Assembly (NCBI RefSeq): GCF_000247475.1
Contig: NZ_AHZC01000077.1
Span: 1-56,220 of the forward strand
From: Rhizobium sp. PDO1-076
GTDB taxonomy: Bacteria > Pseudomonadota > Alphaproteobacteria > Rhizobiales > Rhizobiaceae
DNA: 56,220 bases
Reading direction: 5' to 3'
Shown piece after piece: positions 37,538-46,409 of this stretch; position 1 is the stretch's first letter; every line of letters starts with the position of its first letter. The position numbers were made by a program, and so were the translations under genes. The notes under the pieces are model-generated. The model saw nothing but the letters and a program-made list of their open reading frames with translations. It was not told where the DNA came from and made no database searches.

Positions 37538-38172
37538 TGGCAGCCGGCATCGGCAATATCCGTCTTACCGATAAACCACTGATCGTCTGCGATGTCGATG
37601 ATGTCGTGCTGCAATTTGCGACGCCATTCGCTGCGTTTCTCGAAAGTCGGGGCCACCGCCTCATTCCGCGTTCGTTCAAGCTGACGGGGAATATCGTCTC
37701 CGACCTTGACGAGGCCGTTCTGGAGGCGCCCGCCGTCCAGGCGCTGATCGACGACTTCTTCATTGCCCAGGAACGCTGGCAGACGCCATTTGCCGAGGCG
37801 GTGGATGCCCTGCACAGCCTGGCCGGCACAGCGGATCTGGTATTCCTCACGGCGATGCCGCCACGACACACCGATGCCCGTCGTCGGCTGCTTGACCAGT
37901 TGACGCTTCATTATCCGCTGATCGCCGCCGATGAAGCCAAGGGGCCACTGGTGGCCGCGCTGCATGCGGACAGGTCCCTGCCCGTCGCCTTTGTCGACGA
38001 CATGGCGCATAACCTGACTTCGGTCGGCGAGCATGTCCCCGCCTGCCTGCTCATCTACATGCCGCCGCCGATCGAGATCCACACATTCGCTCCGCCGCCC
38101 CAGGCACATGTGTGCAAGGTGGCCGACTGGATTGAGGCGAAAAGCATGATCACCAGGCATTTTGCCATCTGA
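37537..38172 (+). CDS. HAD-like phosphatase-fold protein
   Basis: The ATG at 37537 overlaps the stop of the DUF3572 gene and gives 211 residues. Motif I appears as [14 protein letters not shown] (DxD), motif II as [10 protein letters not shown] (T), and the final acidic motif as [11 protein letters not shown]. The cap insertion is of small helical type. The substrate is unknown. Co-occurrence with DUF3572 and divK is a rhizobial neighbourhood. Confidence 0.8.
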   Translation: MAAGIGNIRLTDKPLIVCDVDDVVLQFATPFAAFLESRGHRLIPRSFKLTGNIVSDLDEAVLEAPAVQALIDDFFIAQERWQTPFAEAVDALHSLAGTADLVFLTAMPPRHTDARRRLLDQLTLHYPLIAADEAKGPLVAALHADRSLPVAFVDDMAHNLTSVGEHVPACLLIYMPPPIEIHTFAPPPQAHVCKVADWIEAKSMITRHFAI

Positions 38173-38237
38173 GTCGAACCAACCCGTCCGTCAGAGCGAA
38201 AAGAGTGGGCGGCCGATATTCGGCTGTTGTGATGACT

Positions 38238-38290
38238 TGTACGGTGCAAAACATAGGCTACTGTGGCGATGTTCAATTTTTGTTCCTGCC
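38238..38290 (+). promoter_or_regulatory. Probable dinB promoter
   Basis: TTGTAC (about 38238-38243) and TACTGT (about 38260-38265), 16 bp apart, precede the LexA box at 38271. The transcript would start at or next to the box, very close to the dinB ATG, so the message may be nearly leaderless. The hexamer match is only moderate. Confidence 0.4.
38271..38285 (+). promoter_or_regulatory. LexA box of dinB
   Basis: GTTC-AATTTTT-GTTC is a perfect match to the alphaproteobacterial LexA consensus GTTC-N7-GTTC. It lies 5 bp before the dinB ATG. LexA bound here would block transcription start or elongation until RecA-stimulated cleavage after DNA damage. Confidence 0.88.
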
Positions 38291-39577
38291 ATGACCCGCA
38301 CCGAATCACAGTTTCCGGGCTTTTGCCGCGACTGCCTCAAGGGGCAGCCAGACGGCCGCAAGCGTTGTCACGCCTGCGGGAGCCCGAGGCTTGTCTACCA
38401 CCCGGAACTCCGCCGCCTGACCCTCGCTCATGTCGACTGCGATGCCTTTTATGCGTCGATCGAAAAACGTGACAATCCGGACCTGATCGACAAGCCGGTG
38501 ATCATCGGCGGCGGCAAACGTGGGGTGGTCTCGACGGCTTGTTATGTCGCGCGCATTCATGGCGTCCGCTCCGCCATGCCGATGTTCAAGGCGCTGGAAG
38601 CCTGTCCGCAGGCCGTGGTCATCCGGCCGGACATGGAAAAATATGTGCGTGTCGGGCGCGAGGTGCGGGCGCTGATGGAGGAACTGACGCCGCTGGTGCA
38701 GCCGATCTCGATTGACGAGGCTTTTCTCGAGCTCAAGGGGACGGAGCTGATGCATCACGAACCGCCGGCCATGGTGCTGGCGCGGTTTGCGCGGCGGGTC
38801 GAGCAGGAAATCGGCATCACGATCTCGGTCGGGCTTTCCTACTGCAAGTTTCTCGCCAAGGTGGCTTCCGATCTGCAGAAGCCGCGTGGCTTTTCGGTGA
38901 TCGGCGAAGAAGAAGCCCTACGGTTTCTAGCAGACAAGCCGGTGACGATGATCTGGGGCGTCGGCAAGGCCTTGGCCACCACCTTGGCGCAGGACGGCAT
39001 CCGCAGCATAGGCCAGTTGCAGACCATGGATGAAACGGACCTGATGCGGCGCTACGGCGTCATGGGACAGCGGCTGGCGCGGCTGTCGCGCGGGATCGAC
39101 GATCGCGAGGTGCATGCCAACGAGGCCGCCAAGAGCGTTTCGGCGGAAACGACGTTTTTCGAGGATATCAGCCGGGCGGATGAGCTGATCAAACATCTGA
39201 GGGAACTGTCGGAGAAGGTGGCATGGCGATTGAAGCGGAACGGCATTGCCGGCCACACCGTCGTGCTGAAACTGAAGACATCCGACTTCAAGACGCGAAC
39301 CCGCAACCGCAAGCTGGACGATCCGACGCAATTGGCGGACAGGATTTTCCGCACGGGCTTGTCCCTGCTCGAAAAGGAGACCGACGGCACGCGCTTTCGG
39401 CTGATCGGCATCGGGGTCAGCGATCTCAAGGATCCGTCCGTCGCCGATCCGCCCGACCTGGTCGATGCGCAGGCATCGAGACGGGCCGCCGCGGAGGCCG
39501 CCATGGACAAATTGCGCGACAAGTTCGGCAAGGGTACCGTGCAGACCGGTTATACCTTTCCCACCAAGCGCTCGTAG
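38291..39577 (+). CDS. dinB: DNA polymerase IV (Y-family), SOS-controlled
   Basis: DinB is a translesion polymerase. The ATG at 38291 gives 428 residues; an upstream open frame to 38162 crosses the LexA box and is unlikely. The N-terminal ~30 residues carry C12xxC15-x10-C26xxC29 (FCRDC...CHACG), a probable zinc ribbon seen in many alphaproteobacterial DinB proteins. The catalytic motifs are [17 protein letters not shown] and SIDEAFLEL. Helix-hairpin-helix and little-finger parts follow ([25 protein letters not shown]). No strong ribosome binding site is visible. Confidence 0.95.
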   Translation: MTRTESQFPGFCRDCLKGQPDGRKRCHACGSPRLVYHPELRRLTLAHVDCDAFYASIEKRDNPDLIDKPVIIGGGKRGVVSTACYVARIHGVRSAMPMFKALEACPQAVVIRPDMEKYVRVGREVRALMEELTPLVQPISIDEAFLELKGTELMHHEPPAMVLARFARRVEQEIGITISVGLSYCKFLAKVASDLQKPRGFSVIGEEEALRFLADKPVTMIWGVGKALATTLAQDGIRSIGQLQTMDETDLMRRYGVMGQRLARLSRGIDDREVHANEAAKSVSAETTFFEDISRADELIKHLRELSEKVAWRLKRNGIAGHTVVLKLKTSDFKTRTRNRKLDDPTQLADRIFRTGLSLLEKETDGTRFRLIGIGVSDLKDPSVADPPDLVDAQASRRAAAEAAMDKLRDKFGKGTVQTGYTFPTKRS

Positions 39578-39666
39578 AGTGCTTGCGGCGAAGGCGCGAT
39601 AGTTGCGACACTCAGTTTCAGTGATTGACGCTGTCGCGGACACAAAATGCTTCTTAGGACAACGCA

Positions 39667-40467
39667 ATGCATACCGTTTCGGATAGCGAGAAGATAAAGG
39701 TGCGACGGCGGCGGCTCGCACGACGCAAGTCGCTGAGGATCTTTCGCATGGCGGCTTCACATCGGCGCAACACGCCGAATGACATCATGCTCGGCATGGT
39801 CTTGTCTTTCGTTGCCGGCGCGATCAATGCCGGCGGTTTCCTGGCGATCGGCCAATATACATCGCATATGACCGGCATCGTTTCGTCCATCGCCGACAAT
39901 CTGGCGCTTGGGCTTGTCGGGCTCGTGGGCGTCGGTCTTGCGGCACTCGTTTTCTTCACGACCGGCGCTGCCTGCTCGGCAATCCTGATCAACTGGGCAA
40001 GGCGTCATCGGCGACACCAGCAGTATGCCTATCCGCTGGCGCTGGAATCCGGCCTGCTGATTGTCTTCGGCGCTATCGGCGCCTTTCTGCCGCATGCGCC
40101 GATCATGGCGATTTCGACGGGGCCGCTGCTGTGCTTCATCATGGGCCTGCAGAACGCCACCATCACCAAGATTTCAAGTGCTCGCATCCGCACAACCCAT
40201 TTGACCGGCATGGTCACCGATATCGGCATCGAACTTGGCAAGCTCGGATATCGAAAGGTGGCGCGCATGGCGCAGCATGCCCCCATGACCGCCGACGGGA
40301 AAAAACTCGGGGTGCTGGTGCCGATCGTCACGATGTTTTTTCTTGGCGGTCTCATCGGCGCATTGGGCTTCAAGCATCTGGGCTATGGATTTTCGCTGCC
40401 GCTTGCTGCGCTGCTTCTGGCGCTGGCCTCGCCGCAGTTGCGACCCCGTGTAGCGCGTTCAGCTTGA
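39667..40467 (+). CDS. YoaK/DUF1275-family membrane protein
   Basis: The product is 266 residues with a basic N-terminus (KVRRRRLARRKSLRIFRM) and about six membrane helices. LSFVAGAINAGGFLAIGQYTSHMTGIVSSIADNL and CFIMGLQNATITKIS with TTHLTGMVTDIGIELG are the two signature stretches of YoaK/DUF1275 proteins. The function is unknown. A TCAGTTTCAGTGATTGACGC stretch lies before the gene, but I see no clear promoter. Confidence 0.87.
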   Translation: MHTVSDSEKIKVRRRRLARRKSLRIFRMAASHRRNTPNDIMLGMVLSFVAGAINAGGFLAIGQYTSHMTGIVSSIADNLALGLVGLVGVGLAALVFFTTGAACSAILINWARRHRRHQQYAYPLALESGLLIVFGAIGAFLPHAPIMAISTGPLLCFIMGLQNATITKISSARIRTTHLTGMVTDIGIELGKLGYRKVARMAQHAPMTADGKKLGVLVPIVTMFFLGGLIGALGFKHLGYGFSLPLAALLLALASPQLRPRVARSA

Positions 40468-40621
40468 TGCAAACGTTGCGGGGCATCCACCCTGTGAATA
40501 TCGCAGTGACAGACTTCACAGTCGCGTGTTTGCGCCAATCGGGCGGGCCCAGACAAAACCTTTCTTAAACTTCGCGCCCTAGGATCGGCGCCATCCAGTA
40601 TTGCGTATCAATGGTCGGTCC

Positions 40622-41875
40622 ATGTTCCAGCGTTTTGCCCTCGCCTTCGGTCTCTGTCTTGCCGCCAGCACGGCACTTGTCTCGCCAAGCCATGCCAATG
40701 GGTCGGGACCGCTGCAGATCTATGTTTCGAAGACCGACCAGACGCTGACCGTCTATGACGGTGACCAGATCGTGGCGACGTCCAAGGTTTCGACGGGCAA
40801 GGCCGGCCACACGACGCCATCCGGCGTGTTCTCGATCCTGGAGAAGCGCAAGTATCACGAGTCCAATCTCTATTCGAACGCACCGATGCCGTTCATGCAG
40901 CGACTGACCTGGTCCGGCATAGCCCTGCACGAGGGCAAGGTGCCGAACTATCCTGCCTCGCATGGCTGCGTGCGCCTGCCGACCGGATTTGCCAAATCAC
41001 TGTTTTCCATGACGGAACGGGGCGCGCATGTGATCATCACCGATGAGCCGGTGATGCCGCGCACGCTGTCGCATTCGACGCTCTTCGTGCCGCGCATTCC
41101 GGTTGCCGATGGCCAGCTGCTGTCGGATGCTCAACTGCGTCCGACGACGATCGATGCATTGCTGAAGCCGGTCGAAGTGGCGATGAACCAGCTACCTCCC
41201 AAAGCAGGTGCGTCGGCCTCGCTGGTTCTCGAAGACGAAGAGCCGGCGCTGCGAATTCTCATCACCCGGCGCAGCGAGCGCGAACAGATACTCGACGTCC
41301 AGCACCTGCTGGCTGATCTCGGCTTTGACGTCGGCATTGCGGACGGCTTGCTGGGTTCCAAAACCATTGCCGCGATCAAGGGCTACAAGCGCTGGAAATC
41401 CATCGAAAAGAGTGATGCCATCCTGTCGAAGAGCTTCCTCGCCGCGCTTTACAAGTCTGCCGGCAAGGGGCCGCCTCCAGCCGGCCAGATCATGATTCGA
41501 CAGCACTTCAAGCCGCTGTTCGAAGCACCGATTTCGATTGAAAGCCCGGAGCTTGCGCTCGGCACGCATTTCATCGAGGCAATCTCGGTCGACCGCTACA
41601 AGGGCAAGGCCGAATGGCGTTCGGTCACGCTGGAAAACCACCTGACGAAGCCGGCAATGAAGCGGCTCGGTATTGTCTCACCGGCAGACGATCAGGCCGT
41701 GTTCAGCGCCGAAGCCGCACTGACACGGATCGATATCCCGGGTGACATCCGCGCCAAGATCGAGACCATGCTCAGCGAGGGCACCTCGATTACAATTTCG
41801 GACATCGGCCTCGGTACGGAGACCGGCGACGGAACGGACTTCATCACCGTGACACGGCCCGCTCCTAGAAGCTGA
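40622..41875 (+). CDS. Exported L,D-transpeptidase (YkuD domain)
   Basis: The product is 417 residues from the ATG at 40622, with a signal peptide (FALAFGLCLAASTALVSPSHA). The YkuD domain (~25-140) has HEGKVPNYPASHGCVRLP with catalytic C116 and H103/H114. It cross-links peptidoglycan or attaches proteins to it. Residues ~205-285 look like a peptidoglycan-binding helical domain (ILDVQHLLADLGFDVGIADGLLGSKTIAAIKGYK). A C-terminal region (~290-417) is of unknown role. It converges with dnaE, 3 bp between stops. Rhizobiaceae rely strongly on L,D-cross-links for polar growth. Confidence 0.9.
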   Translation: MFQRFALAFGLCLAASTALVSPSHANGSGPLQIYVSKTDQTLTVYDGDQIVATSKVSTGKAGHTTPSGVFSILEKRKYHESNLYSNAPMPFMQRLTWSGIALHEGKVPNYPASHGCVRLPTGFAKSLFSMTERGAHVIITDEPVMPRTLSHSTLFVPRIPVADGQLLSDAQLRPTTIDALLKPVEVAMNQLPPKAGASASLVLEDEEPALRILITRRSEREQILDVQHLLADLGFDVGIADGLLGSKTIAAIKGYKRWKSIEKSDAILSKSFLAALYKSAGKGPPPAGQIMIRQHFKPLFEAPISIESPELALGTHFIEAISVDRYKGKAEWRSVTLENHLTKPAMKRLGIVSPADDQAVFSAEAALTRIDIPGDIRAKIETMLSEGTSITISDIGLGTETGDGTDFITVTRPAPRS

Positions 41876-41878
41876 GTG

Positions 41879-44800
41879 TCAGCTCACCAGTTCAACGTCA
41901 AGGACACCCGGCGTCGAGCGCATGGCAGCGGCGATCTCCGGCGAGATGCGGAATTTTTCCGTCAGTTCGACCTCAATCTCGCGCTTGCCGTCATCCTTGA
42001 TGACGATGAACGAGACGAGGCCGTCTCCACGGGCGTTGAGATGCGCTGCAACGGCGCGCAATGGCCCTGAATCGCGAACATAGACGCGCATCGCCTTCTG
42101 CATGCGGATCGACTGTTCCTCCAGCGATTGCGCCGTCTGGATGCGCAGGCCGATACCTTCCGGGCGCTCTTCGGCTGCCACCGTAATGACCAGCGACTTG
42201 CCGGATTCCAGCAGATCGCGATACTGATTGAGGCCTTCGGAGAACAGCACCGCCTCATATTGCCCGGATGCATCGGAGAGCGTGACAATGCCCATCTTGT
42301 TGCCGGTGCGGGTCTTGCGTTCCTGACGGGAAATCACGGTGCCGGCCAGTCGTCCGGCGGTCGCCCCCTGCTTTACCGCGACGGAAAAATCGGCAAAATT
42401 CTGCACGCGCAGCTTGTCGAGCAGCGAGCGGTAGGCATCGAGCGGGTGTGCCGAGAGATAAAAGCCGAGCACCTGGAATTCGCGCATCAGCTTTTCGGAG
42501 GACAGGTACGGCGTGTAAGGCGCAAAGGCGATGCGTTCCGGGCCGCTCGCACCGCCGGAGCCGAACATATCGGACTGGCCGCTGACGGCATTTTCCTGGG
42601 CGCGCTGGGCATAACCCATGATCCGGTCGAGGCTGACGCTCATTTCAGCACGATCATAGCCGAAACAATCGAAGGCGCCGGCGGAAATCAGGCTTTCGAA
42701 AACGCGGCGGTTGACCTGCTTGGGATCGATGCGCAGGCAAAAATCCTCGATATCGGCAAACGGCGTATCACCCCTGACCTGCACGATGTGATCGACCGCC
42801 GCTTCACCGACGCCCTTGATCGCGGCGAGCGCGTAGAAGATCCTGTTCGGGCCGGTCTGGAAATGGCGAAACGAGGTCTGCACCGACGGCGGCACGACCT
42901 CGATGCCAAGGCGACCGGCGTCCTGGCGGAAATCAACCAGTTTTTCGGTGTTAGACATATCGAGCGTCATCGACGCTGCAAGAAACTCGACCGGGTAATG
43001 CGCCTTCATGAAGGCGGTCTGGTAGGAGACGATGGCGTAGGCGGCGGCGTGGCTCTTGTTGAAGCCGTAATTGGCGAACTTGGCCAACAGTTCGAAGATG
43101 TTGCTGGCTTGCGGCTTGGAGACGCCATTCTTCATCGCGCCGTCGACGAAACGGGCGCTCTGCTGGTCCATCTCGGCCTTGATCTTCTTGCCCATGGCGC
43201 GGCGCAGAAGATCGGCCTCGCCGAGCGAATAGCCCGACAGGACCTGGGCGATCTGCATGACCTGTTCCTGGTAGACGATAACGCCCTGGGTTTCCTTCAG
43301 CAGATAATCGATCGACGGATGGACCGTCTCGATTTCCTCTTCGCCATGCTTGCGGGCGTTGTAGGTCGGGATGTTTTCCATCGGGCCCGGACGATAGAGC
43401 GCCACCAGAGCGATGATGTCCTCGATACAGTCGGGCCGCATGCCGATCAGCGCCTTGCGCATGCCGGCACTTTCCACCTGGAAGACGCCGACCGTTTCGC
43501 CACGTGACAGCATTTCGTAGGTCGGCTGGTCGTCCAGCGGGATCGCCGCCAGATCGACCTTGTGGCCGCGCTGCTCGACGACAAAATCGACCGCGGTCTT
43601 CAGGACGGTCAGGGTCTTCAGGCCGAGAAAGTCGAACTTGACCAGGCCCGCCTGCTCGACCCATTTCATGTTGAACTGGGTGACCGGCATGTCGGAACGC
43701 GGATCGCGATACATCGGGACCAGCTTCGAAAGAGGCCGGTCACCGATGACGATGCCGGCTGCGTGGGTCGAGGCGTGGCGATACAAGCCCTCGATCTTCT
43801 GGGCAATATCGAGCAACCGACCGACGACCGGCTCCTTGTCGATCTCCTCCTGGAATTTCGGTTCTTCCTCGATCGCCTTGGACAAAGGTGTTGGATTGGC
43901 CGGGTTGTTGGGAACCAGCTTGCAGATGCGATCGACCTGGCCATAGGGCATTTCCAGAACACGACCGACATCGCGCAAGGCCGCCCGGGCCTGCAGCGAA
44001 CCGAAGGTGATGATCTGTGCCACCTGCTCGCGGCCGTATTTCTGCTGGACGTAGCGAATGACCTCTTCGCGGCGATCCTGGCAGAAGTCGATGTCGAAGT
44101 CGGGCATCGAGACGCGATCCGGATTGAGGAAGCGTTCAAACAGCAAGGAGAAGCGCAGGGGATCGACGTCGGTGATCGTCAGCGCATAGGCGACCAGAGA
44201 CCCTGCGCCGGAACCACGACCGGGGCCGACCGGAATGTCATGTTGTTTTGCCCATTTGATAAAGTCGGCAACGATCAGGAAGTAGCCGGGGAACTTCATG
44301 CGCTCGATGACCGAAAGCTCGAAATCGAGCCTTTCCCGATACTCGTTTTCCGCGTAGCCCTTCGCCATGCCGAGCGTTGCCAGGCGCATGTCGAGGCCTT
44401 CGACCGCCTGTCGGCGCAGTTCCAGCGCCTCCTCGCGCTCGGCCTCCAGCGGATCGTCGCTGCCGCTGGTGAAACGCGGCAGGATCGGCTTGCGCGTGTC
44501 GAGGATGAAGGAGCAGCGGCGAGCGATCTCGATCGTATTGTCGAGCGCTTCCGGCAGATCCGAAAACAGTTCGACCATTTCGGCCCGGCTCTTCAGATAA
44601 TGATCCGGGGTCAAGCGGAACCGGTTGTCGTCCGAGACGATCGCATTGTGGGCAACCGCCATCAGGGCATCATGGGCGTCGTAGTCGGCCCGCGACGGGA
44701 AGAAGGCTTCGTTGGTCGCCACCAAGGGCAGGTCGTGATCATAGGCGAGCTGAACCATACGACGCTCATGGCCACGATCATAATTGCCATGGCGCTGCAG

Positions 44801-45376
44801 TTCGACATACAGCCGGTCGCCAAACAGCGCCTTCAGCGCCAGAAGGCGGCTCTCGGCCTGCGCCTTGTGGCCGTCCTTCAGCATCAGGTCGACAGGTCCG
44901 TCGGATGCACCGGTCAGCGCAATCAGCCCATCGGTCCCGGCTTCCTCGAGCCACGACATCTTCACGTGCACGGCATGGCCGACATCGCCACCGAGATAGG
45001 CGCGGCTGACGATGTCAACCAGACGTTCGTATCCAGCCGGGTTGGCTGCCAGAACGACGATCGACGGCAATTTCCCGACATGGCCATTGCGCTTCTCGCC
45101 GGACGAATCCTCCATCTCGATCGACAGCTGACAGCCGATGATCGGCTGGACGCCATCACCGATTGCCTTCTGGGAGAATTCGAGCGCGACGAAGAGATTA
45201 TTGGTGTCGGTGATGGCAATCGCGGGCTGGCTATCGGAGACGGCCTTGCCCAGGATCTTTTTCAGCGGCAGGGCGCCTTCCAGAAGTGAAAAGGCCGAAT
45301 GCACGCGAAGATGCACAAAACCCGGGCTTCCACCCAACCGATCGGAAGTTTCCTTGCCGCCGTTTGCTTCGCCCAT
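41879..45376 (-). CDS. dnaE: DNA polymerase III alpha subunit
   Basis: This is the replicative polymerase, 1165 residues from the ATG at 45376, which has GAGG 9 nt upstream. Earlier in-frame starts (ATG 45385, TTG 45457) are less supported. The PHP domain opens FVHLRVHSAFSLLEGALPLKKIL. The catalytic Asp residues are in PDFDIDF, after GRGSGAGSLVAYAL. The motif RAMGKKIKAEMDQQ and the tandem helix-hairpin-helix region follow. The OB domain has AGTVISRQERKTRTGNKMG near the end. It lies downstream of the SOS-controlled small gene with a strong hairpin between, so it may also have its own promoter. Confidence 0.98.
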   Translation of the reverse strand: MGEANGGKETSDRLGGSPGFVHLRVHSAFSLLEGALPLKKILGKAVSDSQPAIAITDTNNLFVALEFSQKAIGDGVQPIIGCQLSIEMEDSSGEKRNGHVGKLPSIVVLAANPAGYERLVDIVSRAYLGGDVGHAVHVKMSWLEEAGTDGLIALTGASDGPVDLMLKDGHKAQAESRLLALKALFGDRLYVELQRHGNYDRGHERRMVQLAYDHDLPLVATNEAFFPSRADYDAHDALMAVAHNAIVSDDNRFRLTPDHYLKSRAEMVELFSDLPEALDNTIEIARRCSFILDTRKPILPRFTSGSDDPLEAEREEALELRRQAVEGLDMRLATLGMAKGYAENEYRERLDFELSVIERMKFPGYFLIVADFIKWAKQHDIPVGPGRGSGAGSLVAYALTITDVDPLRFSLLFERFLNPDRVSMPDFDIDFCQDRREEVIRYVQQKYGREQVAQIITFGSLQARAALRDVGRVLEMPYGQVDRICKLVPNNPANPTPLSKAIEEEPKFQEEIDKEPVVGRLLDIAQKIEGLYRHASTHAAGIVIGDRPLSKLVPMYRDPRSDMPVTQFNMKWVEQAGLVKFDFLGLKTLTVLKTAVDFVVEQRGHKVDLAAIPLDDQPTYEMLSRGETVGVFQVESAGMRKALIGMRPDCIEDIIALVALYRPGPMENIPTYNARKHGEEEIETVHPSIDYLLKETQGVIVYQEQVMQIAQVLSGYSLGEADLLRRAMGKKIKAEMDQQSARFVDGAMKNGVSKPQASNIFELLAKFANYGFNKSHAAAYAIVSYQTAFMKAHYPVEFLAASMTLDMSNTEKLVDFRQDAGRLGIEVVPPSVQTSFRHFQTGPNRIFYALAAIKGVGEAAVDHIVQVRGDTPFADIEDFCLRIDPKQVNRRVFESLISAGAFDCFGYDRAEMSVSLDRIMGYAQRAQENAVSGQSDMFGSGGASGPERIAFAPYTPYLSSEKLMREFQVLGFYLSAHPLDAYRSLLDKLRVQNFADFSVAVKQGATAGRLAGTVISRQERKTRTGNKMGIVTLSDASGQYEAVLFSEGLNQYRDLLESGKSLVITVAAEERPEGIGLRIQTAQSLEEQSIRMQKAMRVYVRDSGPLRAVAAHLNARGDGLVSFIVIKDDGKREIEVELTEKFRISPEIAAAMRSTPGVLDVELVS

Positions 45377-45450
45377 CGGGTCCATCCTCACGCATTTTGA
45401 ATCGGCGCAATTTTCAACGTTCGAAGATGCGAAGTCCAGCGGAGTTTGAT

Positions 45451-45481
45451 CCGGCAAAGCCTCTCTCTACAGCTTTGCCGG
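45451..45481 (-). terminator. Hairpin between the SOS small gene and dnaE
   Basis: CCGGCAAAGC (45451-45460) and GCTTTGCCGG (45472-45481) form a perfect 10 bp stem with an 11 nt loop. It starts 10 bp after the small-ORF stop. No U tract follows on the minus strand, so it may be an intrinsic-like terminator with weak tail, an attenuator or a 3'-end stabiliser. Confidence 0.55.
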
Positions 45482-45490
45482 AGGAGTGCG

Positions 45491-45577
45491 TCAGAGTGCC
45501 AGCATGATCAGCGACATGCTGCCAACAAACATAGCAAGGGAGGCGAATGCAGCAACGTCACGAAGTATCTCGGTCAT
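45491..45577 (-). CDS. 28-residue membrane peptide under a LexA box
   Basis: ATG at 45577 to TGA at 45491 encodes MTEILRDVAAFASLAMFVGS followed by MSLIMLAL. Residues 1-7 are polar. Residues 8-28 form one strongly hydrophobic helix, long enough to cross the membrane. AGGAG lies 8 nt upstream of the ATG, a strong ribosome binding site. Its promoter has a perfect LexA box in the spacer. No cysteine is present. By design it resembles Caulobacter SidA (29 residues, SOS-induced inhibitor of division acting on FtsW) and E. coli TisB (29-residue SOS toxin). I cannot show sequence homology to either. It is too short for normal gene finders. Confidence 0.72.
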   Translation of the reverse strand: MTEILRDVAAFASLAMFVGSMSLIMLAL

Positions 45578-45604
45578 GTCTGTCTCCTGTCTCTTTATGT
45601 TTTT

Positions 45605-45633
45605 ATTTTGTTCTCATTACGTTCTCTTGTCAA
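45605..45633 (-). promoter_or_regulatory. Promoter of the SOS small gene
   Basis: On the minus strand TTGACA (45633-45628) is a consensus -35. CAAAAT (45610-45605) follows at 17 bp, or AAAATA at 18 bp. The LexA box at 45624-45610 fills the spacer, so LexA and RNA polymerase should exclude each other. The -35 begins directly after the lolD terminator T run. Confidence 0.6.
45610..45624 (-). promoter_or_regulatory. LexA box of the small membrane-peptide gene
   Basis: GAAC-GTAATGA-GAAC on the minus strand (GTTC-TCATTAC-GTTC on the plus) is a perfect match to the alphaproteobacterial LexA consensus. It lies 33 bp upstream of the peptide ATG at 45577 and about 234 bp upstream of the dnaE ATG. Confidence 0.88.
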
Positions 45634-45635
45634 CC

Positions 45636-45684
45636 AAAAAAAAGCCCGCTGTCGAACGGAACACAATTCCATCCAACCGCGGGC
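45636..45684 (-). terminator. lolD terminator
   Basis: On the minus strand GCCCGC (45684-45679) pairs with GCGGGC (45649-45644). A long inner stem with G-U pairs (GTTGGATGGAA / TTCCGTTCGAC) and a TTGTG loop lies between, then eight T. It ends the lolC-lolD transcript and separates it from the SOS promoter. Confidence 0.88.
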
Positions 45685-45705
45685 CCTGCCTGTTCGAATT
45701 TATAA

Positions 45706-46407
45706 TCAGGGCTGGAATTCGACGATCTTACCGTCAACCAGGGTTACGCAACGATCCATGCGTCGCGCTATCTCATGATTGTGCGTCGCGATCATCGCGG
45801 ACAGTCCCGATTGGCGCACCAGCGCTTCGAGCGCCGAGAAGACGTAAGATGCGGTTTCCGGATCGAGATTGCCGGTCGGTTCGTCGGCGAGCAACACCAG
45901 CGGCGCGTTGGCGACCGCGCGCGCAATCGCGACGCGCTGCTGCTCACCACCGGACAATTCCGCCGGACGGTGCTCCGCCCGCGGACCGATGCGCATATAG
46001 TCGAGAAGCTGCTTGCCCCGTTCCTTCGCCTCCGCCTGGCTGAGGCCCGCGATCAACTGCGGCATCATCACGTTTTCCAGTGCGGTGAATTCCGGCAGGA
46101 GATGATGAAACTGGTAGACGAAACCGACGGAATTGCGCCGGATCGTCGTGCGCTGTTCATCGCCGAGCTCCTGGCAGGCAATACCGCCGACCGTGACTTC
46201 GCCGGCGTCCGGATGCTCGAGCAGGCCAGCGATATGCAGAAGCGTCGATTTACCCGTGCCGGAAGGCGCGACCAGCGCCACGGTCTCGCCGGTACGCAGG
46301 GTAAAATCGGCCCCCTTCAGGATGGAGAGCACGGTTTCGCCCTGACCGTAGTGGCGGTCGATGCCGGCAAGCGAAAGAACAACGTCGTTGGCCATCGGGT
46401 TCGGCAT
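45706..46407 (-). CDS. lolD: Lipoprotein-releasing system ATP-binding protein
   Basis: LolD powers release of outer-membrane lipoproteins from the inner membrane by the LolCDE complex. It has 233 residues. Walker A is APSGTGKST, the signature is [14 protein letters not shown] and Walker B is [31 protein letters not shown] is typical of LolD rather than FtsE or MacB. An in-frame ATG five codons in could also be the start. It follows lolC by 2 bp. Confidence 0.95.
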   Translation of the reverse strand: MPNPMANDVVLSLAGIDRHYGQGETVLSILKGADFTLRTGETVALVAPSGTGKSTLLHIAGLLEHPDAGEVTVGGIACQELGDEQRTTIRRNSVGFVYQFHHLLPEFTALENVMMPQLIAGLSQAEAKERGKQLLDYMRIGPRAEHRPAELSGGEQQRVAIARAVANAPLVLLADEPTGNLDPETASYVFSALEALVRQSGLSAMIATHNHEIARRMDRCVTLVDGKIVEFQP

Positions 46408-46409
46408 CC

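Noticed and set aside
42128..43507. 459-codon plus-strand frame antisense to dnaE
   Set aside because: It is a shadow of dnaE with no recognisable domain.
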